Counted from the stretch's first letter, positions 8,098 to 17,533 are shown. The stretch: 64,000 nucleotides of DNA from Pseudomonas sp. ICMP22404 (GCF_006227205.1 NZ_VCNG01000001.1:684326-748325); one strand, 5' to 3'. Notes: generated by a model from the letters alone, not told the origin. Numbers and translations are program-made.

Positions 8098-10136
8098 GCG
8101 ACGACGCCGAACGCTGGAGAGAGAAGTACCTCAAGAGCATTGAGCAACAGGAAAAGCTGGAGCGCCGCTGGGATGCCCGGCTCGACTTGCTGCGCCGTGG
8201 CCTGGTGCGCAGCACCCTGGCCGCCGAGGGCACGGACCGGGCCGTTGATCAATGCATGAAAGAGATGCGCGAAGTGGTGCGCACCGATGACATGGATGCC
8301 GCCCTCGCCGCCCTGTTGCCACGCTTGGAAAAAGCCGTGCTGGATTCCGAGCAGCGCCGCGAGACCCGGGTCGAACAGATGAGCACCGCATTGACCGCGC
8401 TGGTCGCTCAGTTGCAGACCCTGCCACTGCCGAAAGACGTGCGTCGGCCGCTGAAAAAGTTTGCCAAACAACTGGAGGCACGTGTCGACCAGGCCCGGGA
8501 AATTCCCCTGTTGCTCAGCGAGTTGAGCAGCTTGCAGGGCAAGGCGCTGGATGCATTGGAGATGCCTGCCGAAGCGAGTCGTCCCGGCCTGCTGCAACGG
8601 CTGTTTGGGGGGCATGGTCACGAAGATACGATCCCTCAGTCGCAGGCGGCCGCTCCGGACAAGGGTGTGCTTGTACCCCCGGCGTCCTCGCCCGAAGCGC
8701 CCCCGCCCCCGCCCGTGCCGATGCAGCCGACAACCGTTGCTGCCCCCGTCATGCCGACCGTGGAGCAGACCCGGCCCGTCGATGAGCCCCCCGAACCGGT
8801 TGCCTTCATTCCGCCAATCCTCGACCCCGTTCCGAAGTCTGGCACCGACATCGCGCCGTCGGCCCCCGAACCAGAGAAAACGGCTGGGCCAGCAACCCCT
8901 GTCACGGAGCCCGCGGCTGCCGCGGCTGCGCTGGATAATCCCGATGAGCTGATGCCCGAGGCGCCATCACCCGTACTGGAGGAAGCACCGTCCCCTGACA
9001 CAGAAGCTGATGAGCCTCCGACCACCGTCGAGCCGTTGCCCGTTGATCCGGATGAGGCCCATTACGCCCTGCCCGACTCCCCGGAGCCCTCCTACAGTTC
9101 GGTGGCGAAGCACATCGAAGACACCCTGCTGGGCCTGCTGGGTGACCTCACCCTGCCTGAGCGGCATCGCCCTCAAGCCGAGGCCATGGGGGAACGTCTT
9201 CGAAACGGTTTGAACTGGTACGAGTTATTGCCGATTCTCGACGACTTCGCGACGCTCATGTTGGCCATCACCGACAGTGGCCAGCATGAGTTCGAGGCGT
9301 ATCTGCAGCGCCTCAATGATCGGTTGGAGTCGTTCCAGAGCAGCTTGCGCGCGGCCAGTGAAGGCCACGCCGACAACCTCTCGGCTTCCAGGGTAATGGA
9401 CACCCAGATTCGTGAGCAGGTCGATGGTCTGCAAAGCAGCATGCAGGAAGCCGACGACCTGGAGGGACTCAAGCAGGTGCTGGAGAACCATCTGGAAGGC
9501 CTGCTCGGTACCATGGACCAGCACCAGAAGCAGCGTGACCAGCGCGAGCAAGAGGTTGCCAGCCGCCTCAAGAGCTTGGCCGAGCGCGTCGCGGTGATGG
9601 AGCAGGAAGCCCAGGTCGTGCGTGAAAACCTTGAAGAGCAGCGACAAAAGGCATTGATTGACCCGCTCACCGGGTTGCCCAACCGCGCTGCCTGGACCGA
9701 GCGGCTTGAACACGAGGTCACCCAGTGGCAGCGACACGGCAACAGCTTGCTGCTGGCGATGCTCGACCTCGATCATTTCAAGCGGATCAATGACAACTAC
9801 GGTCACCTGGCGGGTGATCGGGTGTTGAAGATTATCGCCACCGTGTTGCGCAAACGTCTGCGGGGCAGCGACTTCATCGCTCGTTTTGGCGGCGAGGAGT
9901 TTGTCTTGCTGGTGCCCGATACTCCCCTGGCGTCAGGTGCCAAGCTGGTTGAAGGCCTGCGGGCAGCCATCGAAGCCTGTCCGTTTCACTTCAAGGGTGA
10001 GCCGGTGACGATTACCGTATCCGTGGGCATGACCGCATTCAAAGCAGGCGAATACAGCGATCTGGTGCTTAAAAGAGCCGATCAGGCGCTTTATCGGGCG
10101 AAATCTGCGGGGCGTAACCGAGTGGAGCTGGGCTGA
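8094..10136 (+). CDS. GGDEF-domain diguanylate cyclase
   Basis: Makes c-di-GMP from GTP. The 680 aa protein has a helical N-terminus (1-170), a Pro/Ala/Glu-rich low-complexity linker (about 190-330), a helical/coiled-coil region (about 340-515) and a C-terminal GGDEF domain. The active motif GGEEF is at 599-603, with an intact inhibitory I-site RGSD exactly five residues upstream. The substrate segment DLDHFKRINDNYGH is intact, so the enzyme should be active and product-inhibited. No membrane segment or classical sensory domain is evident. Translation is coupled to the upstream gene by a 4-base overlap. Confidence 0.92.
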   Translation: MSDDAERWREKYLKSIEQQEKLERRWDARLDLLRRGLVRSTLAAEGTDRAVDQCMKEMREVVRTDDMDAALAALLPRLEKAVLDSEQRRETRVEQMSTALTALVAQLQTLPLPKDVRRPLKKFAKQLEARVDQAREIPLLLSELSSLQGKALDALEMPAEASRPGLLQRLFGGHGHEDTIPQSQAAAPDKGVLVPPASSPEAPPPPPVPMQPTTVAAPVMPTVEQTRPVDEPPEPVAFIPPILDPVPKSGTDIAPSAPEPEKTAGPATPVTEPAAAAAALDNPDELMPEAPSPVLEEAPSPDTEADEPPTTVEPLPVDPDEAHYALPDSPEPSYSSVAKHIEDTLLGLLGDLTLPERHRPQAEAMGERLRNGLNWYELLPILDDFATLMLAITDSGQHEFEAYLQRLNDRLESFQSSLRAASEGHADNLSASRVMDTQIREQVDGLQSSMQEADDLEGLKQVLENHLEGLLGTMDQHQKQRDQREQEVASRLKSLAERVAVMEQEAQVVRENLEEQRQKALIDPLTGLPNRAAWTERLEHEVTQWQRHGNSLLLAMLDLDHFKRINDNYGHLAGDRVLKIIATVLRKRLRGSDFIARFGGEEFVLLVPDTPLASGAKLVEGLRAAIEACPFHFKGEPVTITVSVGMTAFKAGEYSDLVLKRADQALYRAKSAGRNRVELG

Positions 10137-10239
10137 GGTCAATTGTTCCATTTTGCTTAAATCGGAAGGCAAGCCGGATCCTTGCACAGTGATACGTTAC
10201 ACTGTTGCATTATTCGTCATCCGTAGACGCATGTGCGCC

Positions 10240-11019
10240 ATGAAAATTGTCTCGATCATTGTCTTTTTACTGACCCTGGCCGGTTGTGCCAGCGGTCCAC
10301 GGCTTGATACCAGCCATCCGTCGGTCAATCAGGACAGCCGCATCCAGTTCGTCGTGGTGCATTACACCTCGGCTTCCCTGGAGCGGTCCCTCGCGCTGTT
10401 GACCCATGGCGAGGTCAGCGCCCATTACCTGATCGCCGACGACAAGGACGCGACCATCTATAAGCTGGTGGATGAAAGCCGGCGCGCCTGGCACGCCGGG
10501 GAAAGCGAATGGCAGGGGCGGACCTGGCTCAACTCCAGCTCCATCGGCATCGAGATCGTCAATCCGGGCTATGTCGACAGCCCCACCGGGCGTCTCTGGT
10601 ACCCCTACAGCGAAGCCCAGATCCAGTCCCTGATCGCGTTGCTCAAGGACATCACCCGGCGCAACGCGATCAACCCGATCAACATCATCGGACACAGCGA
10701 TATCGCCCCCCTGCGCAAACTTGATCCGGGGCCGTTGTTCCCGTGGAAGCGCCTGGCGGAAGCAGGCCTGGGCGTCTGGCCGGACGAACAGGCCGTGGCG
10801 CGCCAGCAGGCCTTCTTCCTGACGCAGCTGCCGAGCGCCACCTGGTTCCAGACCGAGTTGGCCCGCCTCGGCTACCCGACGCCCCGGACCGGCGAATGGG
10901 ACGTGGCCACCCACCATGTGCTGGCTGCCTTCCAGATGCGTTATCGACCGACCCGGTTCGACGGTACGCCGGACGCGCAAAGTGCAGCGATCCTGCAGGT
11001 GCTCAACCAGACAAAATAA
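10240..11019 (+). CDS. ampDh2: AmpDh2-type N-acetylmuramoyl-L-alanine amidase lipoprotein
   Basis: A zinc amidase that cleaves the peptide stem from muramic acid in periplasmic cell-wall turnover; AmpD paralogues affect ampC beta-lactamase induction. The start at 10240 (MKIVSIIVFLLTLAGC) gives a lipoprotein signal with a lipobox ending at Cys16 and a 259 aa precursor. The first 29 codons of the longer open frame look like leader sequence. Visible: the amidase_2 zinc His in VVVHYTSAS, the NPGY segment, the second zinc His in IIGHSDIAP, and a C-terminal peptidoglycan-binding segment (about 195-255). Context (between the GGDEF gene and kinB) matches PAO1 ampDh2. Confidence 0.88.
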   Translation: MKIVSIIVFLLTLAGCASGPRLDTSHPSVNQDSRIQFVVVHYTSASLERSLALLTHGEVSAHYLIADDKDATIYKLVDESRRAWHAGESEWQGRTWLNSSSIGIEIVNPGYVDSPTGRLWYPYSEAQIQSLIALLKDITRRNAINPINIIGHSDIAPLRKLDPGPLFPWKRLAEAGLGVWPDEQAVARQQAFFLTQLPSATWFQTELARLGYPTPRTGEWDVATHHVLAAFQMRYRPTRFDGTPDAQSAAILQVLNQTK

Positions 11020-11095
11020 TGACGCCTGTCCGACGGTAAAGGCTAAATCCAAATCAGCGGCTATAACTCATTGGTAACTTTCGGATTATCAATCG

Positions 11096-12709
11096 ATGAA
11101 GGCTGCCCGCGAAACCCTGCAAAGCTGGCTGCATCGCCCTCTTTTCCTGGCGACGGTAGCGGCTGCACTGAGTACGGCGCTGTTGCTGGCGGGGAGCCTG
11201 TTCGTTGTCATGCAACAGACCCAGCAGCGCGAAAGCGACCAGATGAACGCCCAGGGTGAACGTTTCCTGCAACGGTTGGAACAGCTTTTCGGGCAGTTGC
11301 GCGAAAGCCTCGATGACCTGCAAAACCAACCGCTGCGCGGATGCGACGAGGAAATGGTCGCGACCTTGCAGCAGCTCAGCTTCAATTACCGCTTCGTCTA
11401 CGAGGCGGTGTATGTCGACGGTCGCGGTGCCTGCTCCAGCCGTCCGCGCCAGAGCGGATTATCAGTCGCTCGTGCGCCCGACTTACGGGGGCCGACCTAC
11501 AGTTATTGGCTCAACACCACCACCGAGCCCGACGAAAACCGCGCTGTATTAATGCTGGGGCGCGGTAACTTTCGGGTCGCCACCTCCAGGGGACACCTGA
11601 CTGACGTGGTAGACCTGCCGCCCGGCAGCAGCCTGCTGGTGGTCCTGGACCATGGCGAGCGTGCCGTTCCCGTGCTGGGTACCGACCAATATTGGCCGCC
11701 CACCGAGCCTTGGCCGCCGAAAAACCGCAATGCCCTGCAAGTGACAGCCACCCGTCTGATCTATCGCATGCAGACCGACAGTCCGGAGTATCAGCTGGTG
11801 CTGATTGCCCAGCGCAACGGCTTTCATATTCCAGCCAACGCCTGGTGGATGCTGCCCACCAGCCTGATATTGGGCCTGGCGATCGGCTTCCTGGTGTTTC
11901 TCCTGGCGCGCCAGCGTCAATCCATGGATGTCGAGCTGCATGGGGCCATCCGGCGGGGTGAGTTCCAGGTGCTGTATCAGCCGATTTTCGACCTGCGCAA
12001 CCGCAACTGTGTTGGTGCTGAAGCCTTGTTGCGCTGGCGACGACCGGACGGCACCCTGACCAGTCCGGATCTGTTCATCCCGATGGCGGAAGATACCGGG
12101 CAGATCCGCCAGATCACCGACTTTGTCTTGCACCGGCTGTTCGACCAGTTGGGTCAGCTGTTGCGGGCCAATCCGCAGCTCTATATTTCGGTGAACCTGG
12201 CGGCATGCGACGTGATGGTGCCACGCATCGGCGAAGTGATCGCCGGCTTGCTGGCGCGGCATCGGGTCTCGGCGCGGCAGATTGCCTTTGAAGTGACGGA
12301 GCGTGGGCTGATCGATGTGCTGGTTGCCAGGGATAACCTGCAATCGCTGCGTGATGTGGGCCATCAGGTGCTGATCGATGACTTCGGCACCGGCTATTGC
12401 AGCCTGGCTTACCTGCAAACCCTGCCGGTGGATTGTCTGAAAATCGACAAGGCCTTTATCGATGCCCTCGGCCACGATGCCGCCAGCAGCGGCGTGGCCC
12501 CGCACATCATTCGCATGGCCCACGCGTTGGAGCTGAAGGTGATTGCCGAAGGGATAGAACACGAGGCCCAGGCGTCATACCTGTGTAGCGAAGGCGTAAC
12601 GTTTGGCCAGGGTTGGCTGTTTGCCCATGCCCTCAGTGCCGTGCAGCTCATTGAGCTGATTACCCGCGGCCGACGACGGCTCGGACGGCGGCTGGACGAT
12701 GAGGCTTAG
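11096..12709 (+). CDS. CSS-motif EAL-domain c-di-GMP phosphodiesterase
   Basis: Degrades c-di-GMP to pGpG. The 537 aa inner-membrane protein has TM1 at about 18-41, a periplasmic domain with the CSS motif (GACSS near residue 105) and a partner Cys in PLRGCDEE, TM2 at about 250-270, and a cytosolic EAL domain (about 285-530). EAL is at 309-311 and the catalytic loop DDFGTGYCSL is present, so it should be active. In the CSS family a periplasmic disulfide tunes activity, and DsbA is encoded nearby. That functional link is inference. Confidence 0.9.
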   Translation: MKAARETLQSWLHRPLFLATVAAALSTALLLAGSLFVVMQQTQQRESDQMNAQGERFLQRLEQLFGQLRESLDDLQNQPLRGCDEEMVATLQQLSFNYRFVYEAVYVDGRGACSSRPRQSGLSVARAPDLRGPTYSYWLNTTTEPDENRAVLMLGRGNFRVATSRGHLTDVVDLPPGSSLLVVLDHGERAVPVLGTDQYWPPTEPWPPKNRNALQVTATRLIYRMQTDSPEYQLVLIAQRNGFHIPANAWWMLPTSLILGLAIGFLVFLLARQRQSMDVELHGAIRRGEFQVLYQPIFDLRNRNCVGAEALLRWRRPDGTLTSPDLFIPMAEDTGQIRQITDFVLHRLFDQLGQLLRANPQLYISVNLAACDVMVPRIGEVIAGLLARHRVSARQIAFEVTERGLIDVLVARDNLQSLRDVGHQVLIDDFGTGYCSLAYLQTLPVDCLKIDKAFIDALGHDAASSGVAPHIIRMAHALELKVIAEGIEHEAQASYLCSEGVTFGQGWLFAHALSAVQLIELITRGRRRLGRRLDDEA

Positions 12710-12721
12710 ACGCGAACGGCC

Positions 12722-14512
12722 TCAAACCGTCAGCGCCATGTAGAACTGGGTGCCCTGTCCTGGCCTTGAGTAGACACCCATGCGCCCGCCATGGAGCTGA
12801 ACGATCTCCTTGCACAGCGCCAGCCCGAGGCCTGCGCCACCTTTCTTGCGTCCGACCTGGACGAACGGTTCGAAGATCCGCCCCTGTTGACCATAAGCAA
12901 TGCCTTCGCCGTTGTCTTCGACGCTGATAATCACCCGCTCGCCATGGCGCCGGCCCTGCAGGCGGATCTGGCCGTGGTCGCCGGTGTGACGCATGGCATT
13001 GTCGATCAGGTTATCCAGCACCCGCTCCAGCTGCGCCGCGTCGGCGTGCAGGCGCGGCAGCGGGCCCTGGATCGCCACGAGCAACTCGATGCCCTTGGCT
13101 TGGGCCTGGGCGGCAAATCGCAGGCGGGCCGCTTCCAGCAGGTCTTCGATGGAGCAAGGAGCCAAGGTCAGCTTTTGCAAACCGTTCTGGTAGCGAGAGA
13201 AGTTCAGCAGGTCATTGATGAGCTGCATCAACCGCTGCATTTCTTCATTGACGGTGTCGAGCAGGTCCGCCTCGCGGGATTCTTCAGGGAAATGGACGCG
13301 CTCGCGCAGCAGGCCGAACGCCATGTGCATGCCGGTCACCGGTGTACGCAGCTCGTGGGAAGCGCGCAGCACGAACTCACTGCGTACCCGTTCGAAGGCG
13401 CGCTGTTCGGTGACGTCGTGCAACACCATCACCGCCCCGAGAATATGCCCCTGGGTGTGGCTGACGGGCGTGAGGCTGTAGGTCAACAATCGGGATTCGC
13501 CATCGACCTCGATGCTCAGATCGTCTGGTGCTCGCTCCAGCGTTCCGCCGCGTAGCACCAGGTGCAATTCCTCATCCAGCTCAGGGCGTCCAAGCGCCTC
13601 GCCCAATCCCTGTCCCAGGCGCTCCTCGTCCCAGCCCAGTTGTCGTTGGGCGACCGGGTTCAGGTGCTCCAGCCGGCCCTGGCGGTCGATCATCAACAAG
13701 CCATCGTCGATGCTATCGAGTACCGCTTGCAGGCGCTGCTGGCCGGCCAACAACTCATCGACATTGGTGGCCTGATGCTCACGCAGTGCCTGGGCCATGA
13801 TTCCGAAACGACGGGTCAGCAGGTTCAGTTCAGGGGCAGAGGAAACCGGCAGCGTCACTTCGAAGTTGCCCTGGCCAATGTCGTCCGCCGCCGAAACCAG
13901 CGCTTCGATCGGGGTCCCGAAACGCCGGGCGATGCCATGGGCCGTGATGAATCCGATGACCAGCACCGCCACTCCCACCAGGCCCAGCAGACCGGAAATC
14001 AGCAATGCCCGGTCACGGGCGCGGGTCTGGGTTTCGCTGATGTTGTTCAAGGCGTGCCGATAGCCTTCGATCAGCCCGTTGCGCAGTACATTGAATTTCT
14101 CAGTGAGGTTCTGGATACCCGTGAGCTGGGATGTCTGTTCACGCGAGTCTGTAAAGGCTTCAAGGAATTCAAGGTAGTCGGCCTTGGCCTGGGTGAAATT
14201 CGCGGTTGGCTCCTTCAGGCTCTGCTCGTGGGCGATGCCCTCCTCCAGAAGGCTGAAATATTGCCGCTTGGAGTCTTCGAGCGCGGCCAGGTCAGGTTTG
14301 TCATCGAGCATGATCATCAACTGGTCGCCCAGGGTCTGGCGCAGCTTGAGACCCAGGTCCAGCAGGATGAAGTTGTCGCGCACCGATTGTTCCTGGGTGT
14401 TGGCCATCTGCATCACACTGACCAAGCCAAGCAGCAATCCCAGCAAAGCCACTGTTATCAGGGCCGAGATACTGAGAAACAGTCGAGTGCGCAGCTTCAT
14501 CGCCAGTTTCAT
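12722..14512 (-). CDS. kinB: Sensor histidine kinase KinB
   Basis: Membrane kinase/phosphatase partner of AlgB; in P. aeruginosa the pair controls alginate and virulence. The 596 aa protein has TM1 at about 11-34, a periplasmic helical sensor (35-165), TM2 at about 168-190, a HAMP domain (about 192-245), a PAS domain (about 255-370), and the H-box SHELRTP with His386. The HATPase domain has N, G1 (VEDNGEGIAYG) and G2 (KGGAGLGLALC) boxes. The start at 14512 is chosen over the longer open frame because the upstream 45 residues translate algB 3' sequence out of frame. It lies 10 bases after algB on the same strand. Confidence 0.93.
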   Translation of the reverse strand: MKLAMKLRTRLFLSISALITVALLGLLLGLVSVMQMANTQEQSVRDNFILLDLGLKLRQTLGDQLMIMLDDKPDLAALEDSKRQYFSLLEEGIAHEQSLKEPTANFTQAKADYLEFLEAFTDSREQTSQLTGIQNLTEKFNVLRNGLIEGYRHALNNISETQTRARDRALLISGLLGLVGVAVLVIGFITAHGIARRFGTPIEALVSAADDIGQGNFEVTLPVSSAPELNLLTRRFGIMAQALREHQATNVDELLAGQQRLQAVLDSIDDGLLMIDRQGRLEHLNPVAQRQLGWDEERLGQGLGEALGRPELDEELHLVLRGGTLERAPDDLSIEVDGESRLLTYSLTPVSHTQGHILGAVMVLHDVTEQRAFERVRSEFVLRASHELRTPVTGMHMAFGLLRERVHFPEESREADLLDTVNEEMQRLMQLINDLLNFSRYQNGLQKLTLAPCSIEDLLEAARLRFAAQAQAKGIELLVAIQGPLPRLHADAAQLERVLDNLIDNAMRHTGDHGQIRLQGRRHGERVIISVEDNGEGIAYGQQGRIFEPFVQVGRKKGGAGLGLALCKEIVQLHGGRMGVYSRPGQGTQFYMALTV

Positions 14513-14522
14513 AAGGTACCGC

Positions 14523-15869
14523 TCACAGGTTGTATTGCTTGCGTTTGCGATACAGCGTGGAGGCATCGATGCCCAGGGTCTTGGCCGCCTGGTCCAGCGT
14601 ATCGGCCGTGGCCAGCACGGCACCGATGTGGGCCTTTTCCAGTTCATCCAGGCTCAGCGCGGCGCCGATGCGCGGTGCGTTGTTGACCGGTTGCTCGGCC
14701 ATGCCCAAGTGACTGATCTCAACTTTTTCCTGGGGACAGATGATGCTGGCGCGCTCCACCACGTTACGTAGCTCCCGGATGTTGCCCGGCCAGCGATAGC
14801 CTAGCAGCGCTTCACGGGCCTCATCGCTGAATCCTCGCGCCGGACGGGCATATTCCTTGACGAAGCGGGCCAGGAAGCGGTCCGCCAGGGTCAGGATGTC
14901 TTCGGTGCGCTCGCGCAGCGGCGGCAAATGCAGGGTAATGACATTCAACCGGTACAGCAGGTCCTCCCGAAAACGTCCGTCGCGGACCATGTCTTCAAGG
15001 TTCAGGTTGGTCGCTGCAAGGATGCGCACATCCGCCCGGCGGGTGACCGGATCGCCGACCCGTTCGTATTCCTTGTCCTGGATGAAACGCAACAATTTCG
15101 GTTGCAGTGTGAGGGGAAAATCGCCGATCTCATCGAGAAACAGCGTTCCGCCGTCCGCCTGGCTGACCCGCCCCAGGGTGCTCTCGCTGGCGCCGGTGAA
15201 TGCGCCACGGCTGTGACCGAACAGTTCACTTTCCATCAGCTCAGTCGTCAGCGACGGGCAATTGATGGTGACGCAGGATTTTTTCGCGCGTTTGCTCCAG
15301 CCATGAATCGCCCGGGCCAGTTCTCCCTTACCGGTACCGGACTCACCCAGAATCAGGATATTGGCATCGGTGCTGGCCACTTGACGGGCGGTTTCCAGCA
15401 CCACTTTCATCGCCGGACTATGGGAGTCGAGGCCGTCCTTGGGTTTGCGTATCTCGCCTTCCAGCGCCTCCAGCCTTGCCGACAACTGGCGGACCTCCAG
15501 TTGCTTGGCGGTCGCCAGGCGCAATTGGTCCGGGCTGCATGGCTTGACCAGATAGTCGGCGGCACCGGCCTGGATCGCGTCCACCGCAGTGTCGACCGCC
15601 GAGTGGGCGGTGACGATCACCACGCGCATCCACGGTGCCTGAATGCGCATCTGGGCCAGCACATCGAGGCCGTTGTCTTCACCCAGGCGAAGGTCGAGAA
15701 AGCACAGGTCGAATACCTGGCGCTGCAACAAGGTATCGGCCTGGGCGGCGCTGTTGGCGGTGGCGACGGTATAGCCTTCGTCTTCCAGGCAATAGCGGAA
15801 CGTACGCAGGATGGCGGACTCATCGTCTACCAGCAGAATGCGGCCTTGATGCTCGGTGGCTGATTCCAT
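14523..15869 (-). CDS. algB: NtrC-family response regulator AlgB
   Basis: Sigma-54-type activator partner of KinB. The 448 aa protein has a receiver domain with phospho-acceptor Asp59 (FLDLRL), an AAA+ domain with Walker A GESGTGKG (175-182), the sigma-54-contacting loop GAFTGA (222-227), and a C-terminal Fis-type helix-turn-helix ending DASTLYRKRKQYNL. Length matches P. aeruginosa AlgB. The first gene of the algB-kinB operon; its upstream region is shared with a rightward unit that carries a candidate sigma-54 promoter. Confidence 0.95.
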   Translation of the reverse strand: MESATEHQGRILLVDDESAILRTFRYCLEDEGYTVATANSAAQADTLLQRQVFDLCFLDLRLGEDNGLDVLAQMRIQAPWMRVVIVTAHSAVDTAVDAIQAGAADYLVKPCSPDQLRLATAKQLEVRQLSARLEALEGEIRKPKDGLDSHSPAMKVVLETARQVASTDANILILGESGTGKGELARAIHGWSKRAKKSCVTINCPSLTTELMESELFGHSRGAFTGASESTLGRVSQADGGTLFLDEIGDFPLTLQPKLLRFIQDKEYERVGDPVTRRADVRILAATNLNLEDMVRDGRFREDLLYRLNVITLHLPPLRERTEDILTLADRFLARFVKEYARPARGFSDEAREALLGYRWPGNIRELRNVVERASIICPQEKVEISHLGMAEQPVNNAPRIGAALSLDELEKAHIGAVLATADTLDQAAKTLGIDASTLYRKRKQYNL

Positions 15870-16107
15870 TTTTCCTACGCTCCTTTAATGAATGATGTTG
15901 GTTAGTGTCAGAAAAATCGGGCAAGTTGCATGGTCGATTCTGAGCGAATATTACCTATAGAAAGCGTCGTGGTGAGCTGTGGCGTCCTAACGACCTGATT
16001 TGCGTATATTTTTTTCAATTCGTCCGGGATGAGTGACCGGACCTGCCCATTCCGACCGCTGTTCACGGTCGGCAATTCAAAAAGAATCCGATCACCTTTC
16101 CCCCCTT

Positions 16108-16130
16108 CAGTCGTGCAATACGCACGACTG
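16108..16130. promoter_or_regulatory. Perfect 9-base inverted repeat (possible operator or stem)
   Basis: CAGTCGTGC (16108-16116) and GCACGACTG (16122-16130) are separated by aatac. There is no T-run on either side, so a regulator site between the divergent units is as likely as an RNA stem. It lies about 114 bases upstream of the sigma-54-like element, a normal distance for an enhancer. Confidence 0.5.
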
Positions 16131-16221
16131 CGTTCAAGGCCATCGTGCAGGATGCGCTTTAGAGTTTTTGCATATCAGATGTAACTACCTGATTATAAAA
16201 GAGTTTTTCTCGATAAATTTC

Positions 16222-16237
16222 TGGCATGCCGTCTGCA
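16222..16237 (+). promoter_or_regulatory. Candidate sigma-54 (RpoN) promoter
   Basis: TGGCATGCCGTCTGCA fits the TGGCAC-N5-TTGC consensus. The invariant GG (16223-16224) and GC (16235-16236) are at the exact -24/-12 spacing, and 14 of the fixed or free positions are acceptable. The predicted start of transcription is near 16248, about 60 bases before the gene at 16307. The adjacent algB encodes a GAFTGA-bearing activator. Confidence 0.55.
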
Positions 16238-16306
16238 ATGGTCTAGTCATCGTGGCGTTAGAGCGCCTCAACCAGATCACCACCCGGGGTGGGGAGGAAT
16301 TCCAGG

Positions 16307-16594
16307 ATGAATTTGCAACGTGCCGCCCGATTACCCATCACCTCCCTGCACATTCAGCAGGGGTTGTGGGCCGTTCTGGCATTGCTGGTGACCCTCGTGG
16401 TGGGCCAGCAACTGCTCCTCTGGCACTACAGCCAGCAGCCCGAGCCGGCGCCGGTGTCGATTCATCGCGCTCCTCAAACCCACTTCAGTGCCGTCAGCAG
16501 CGTCTCGGAAGCATCCTCCTCGATGCGGATGATGGATGTGGATCAGGCTCAGCCGATCACCGACCTGCCCCGCCAGGAACGCTGGGTGTTTTAA
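16307..16594 (+). CDS. Hypothetical membrane-anchored protein (95 aa)
   Basis: Not recognised by family. The ATG at 16307 is preceded by GGAGG at 9 bases; an in-frame GTG at 16289 is less likely because the ribosome site would lie inside the gene. The protein has a short cytosolic N-terminus, one membrane span (about 18-38, GLWAVLALLVTLVVGQQLLL) and a Ser/Pro-rich periplasmic tail ending PRQERWVF. It is the first gene of a rightward set with the DUF1328 and Ivy genes, as in the PA5482-PA5481 region of P. aeruginosa. Confidence 0.65.
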   Translation: MNLQRAARLPITSLHIQQGLWAVLALLVTLVVGQQLLLWHYSQQPEPAPVSIHRAPQTHFSAVSSVSEASSSMRMMDVDQAQPITDLPRQERWVF

Positions 16595-16653
16595 CCCGGT
16601 GACCGTGCGTCCGACGCGTCCGGAACCATTCCAAGCAGTCCCTAACTAAATAG

Positions 16654-16839
<186 letters not shown>

Positions 16840-16841
16840 CC

Positions 16842-17306
16842 ATGAACGCTGCATTAAAAGGACTGGCCGCCGCCCTGCTACTGGGCGGCAGTGCCATGGC
16901 AATGGCTGCCAATGACGGACAGATGCGGGTCAATCAACTGCTTGAGGCTGACACGCAATACCGTGAAACCTGGCAACACGTCGTCAAGAAAGAAGAGCGC
17001 CTGCCGGAATGGGTAATGAATCTGTCAGGCGATTCGGAACAGATGAATGCTGTCGAGGAAGACGGCGACAAATATCTCGTAGGGCCGCTGTGTGAAACTC
17101 AGGCGACGTGCCGCAATGAGCGTTTGTTCGTGGCTTTCAGTTTCGACAAGGACAAGGCCTACGCCTTGCTGGTGGAGGTACCTGCCGGGTTGCCTGCCGA
17201 CAAGTCGCCAAGTCGTCATGCCAACTACCGCTTCCTCGGCAATCCCGATGAAGGTATGCAAGAACTGTTAATGGAACAACTCAAGAAAGATCCCAACTGG
17301 TACTAA
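16842..17306 (+). CDS. ivy: Ivy-family lysozyme inhibitor
   Basis: A periplasmic inhibitor of C-type lysozyme, and in Pseudomonas reported to restrain lytic transglycosylases. The 154 aa protein has a signal peptide (1-22) and the family core with two Cys that form the inhibitory loop (Cys84 and Cys90, LCETQATC; the E. coli loop is CKPHDC). This is followed by the conserved strand segment RLFVAFSFDKDKAYALLVEVP. In P. aeruginosa a second Ivy homologue lies at this locus. It has no strong ribosome site of its own and is probably coupled to the DUF1328 gene. Confidence 0.85.
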   Translation: MNAALKGLAAALLLGGSAMAMAANDGQMRVNQLLEADTQYRETWQHVVKKEERLPEWVMNLSGDSEQMNAVEEDGDKYLVGPLCETQATCRNERLFVAFSFDKDKAYALLVEVPAGLPADKSPSRHANYRFLGNPDEGMQELLMEQLKKDPNWY

Positions 17307-17318
17307 GTTCTGGATAAC

Positions 17319-17342
17319 GGGAAAAGCAGCCTTGCTTTTCCC
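17319..17342 (+). terminator. Hairpin after ivy (terminator-like, no T-run)
   Basis: A perfect 10-base stem GGGAAAAGCA/TGCTTTTCCC with a 4-base loop begins 13 bases after the ivy stop. There is no T-tract, so it may protect the mRNA 3' end or need Rho to terminate. Confidence 0.55.
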
Positions 17343-17399
17343 CTGCACAGCCCGAGGAGGGCCGATGCATGACCAGGGGGCCGGGACGTTCTGACCGTT

Positions 17400-17533
17400 C
17401 AGGGTCGGAGTGACCTACGGGCACAAGGGGTGCCTGCGAAAGGGCCGGGTCAGGAAAAAAGCTGCGACGCAGGTTCGCGAAATCGAGACGGCTTGGCGAA
17501 CCTGCGTAGAGCTTAACGGGCAAGAAGCCTGTT
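17400..17533. ncRNA. Strongly foldable intergenic segment, candidate structured RNA
   Basis: No convincing gene. It contains successive hairpins: GGTC/GACC around 17403-17415, GGCAC/GTGCC around 17420-17434, a perfect 12-base inverted repeat ACGCAGGTTCGC (17467-17478)/GCGAACCTGCGT (17496-17507), and AACGGGC/GCCTGTT (17515-17533). This density is unlike the other gaps, which hold REPs. Direction is unknown. A 67 aa open frame (17410-17613) crosses it but lacks protein-like character. It matches no RNA family I could name. Confidence 0.4.

Larger units (their letters stand above)
15870..16306. other. Intergenic region between algB and the small-protein operon
   Basis: 437 bases without a convincing gene. 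It is AT-rich compared with the flanks at 15990-16020 and 16155-16220. It contains a 9-base perfect inverted repeat (16108-16130) and a sigma-54-like promoter (16222-16237). The algB promoter must also lie here, but no clear -35/-10 pair was picked out on the minus strand. Confidence 0.6.
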
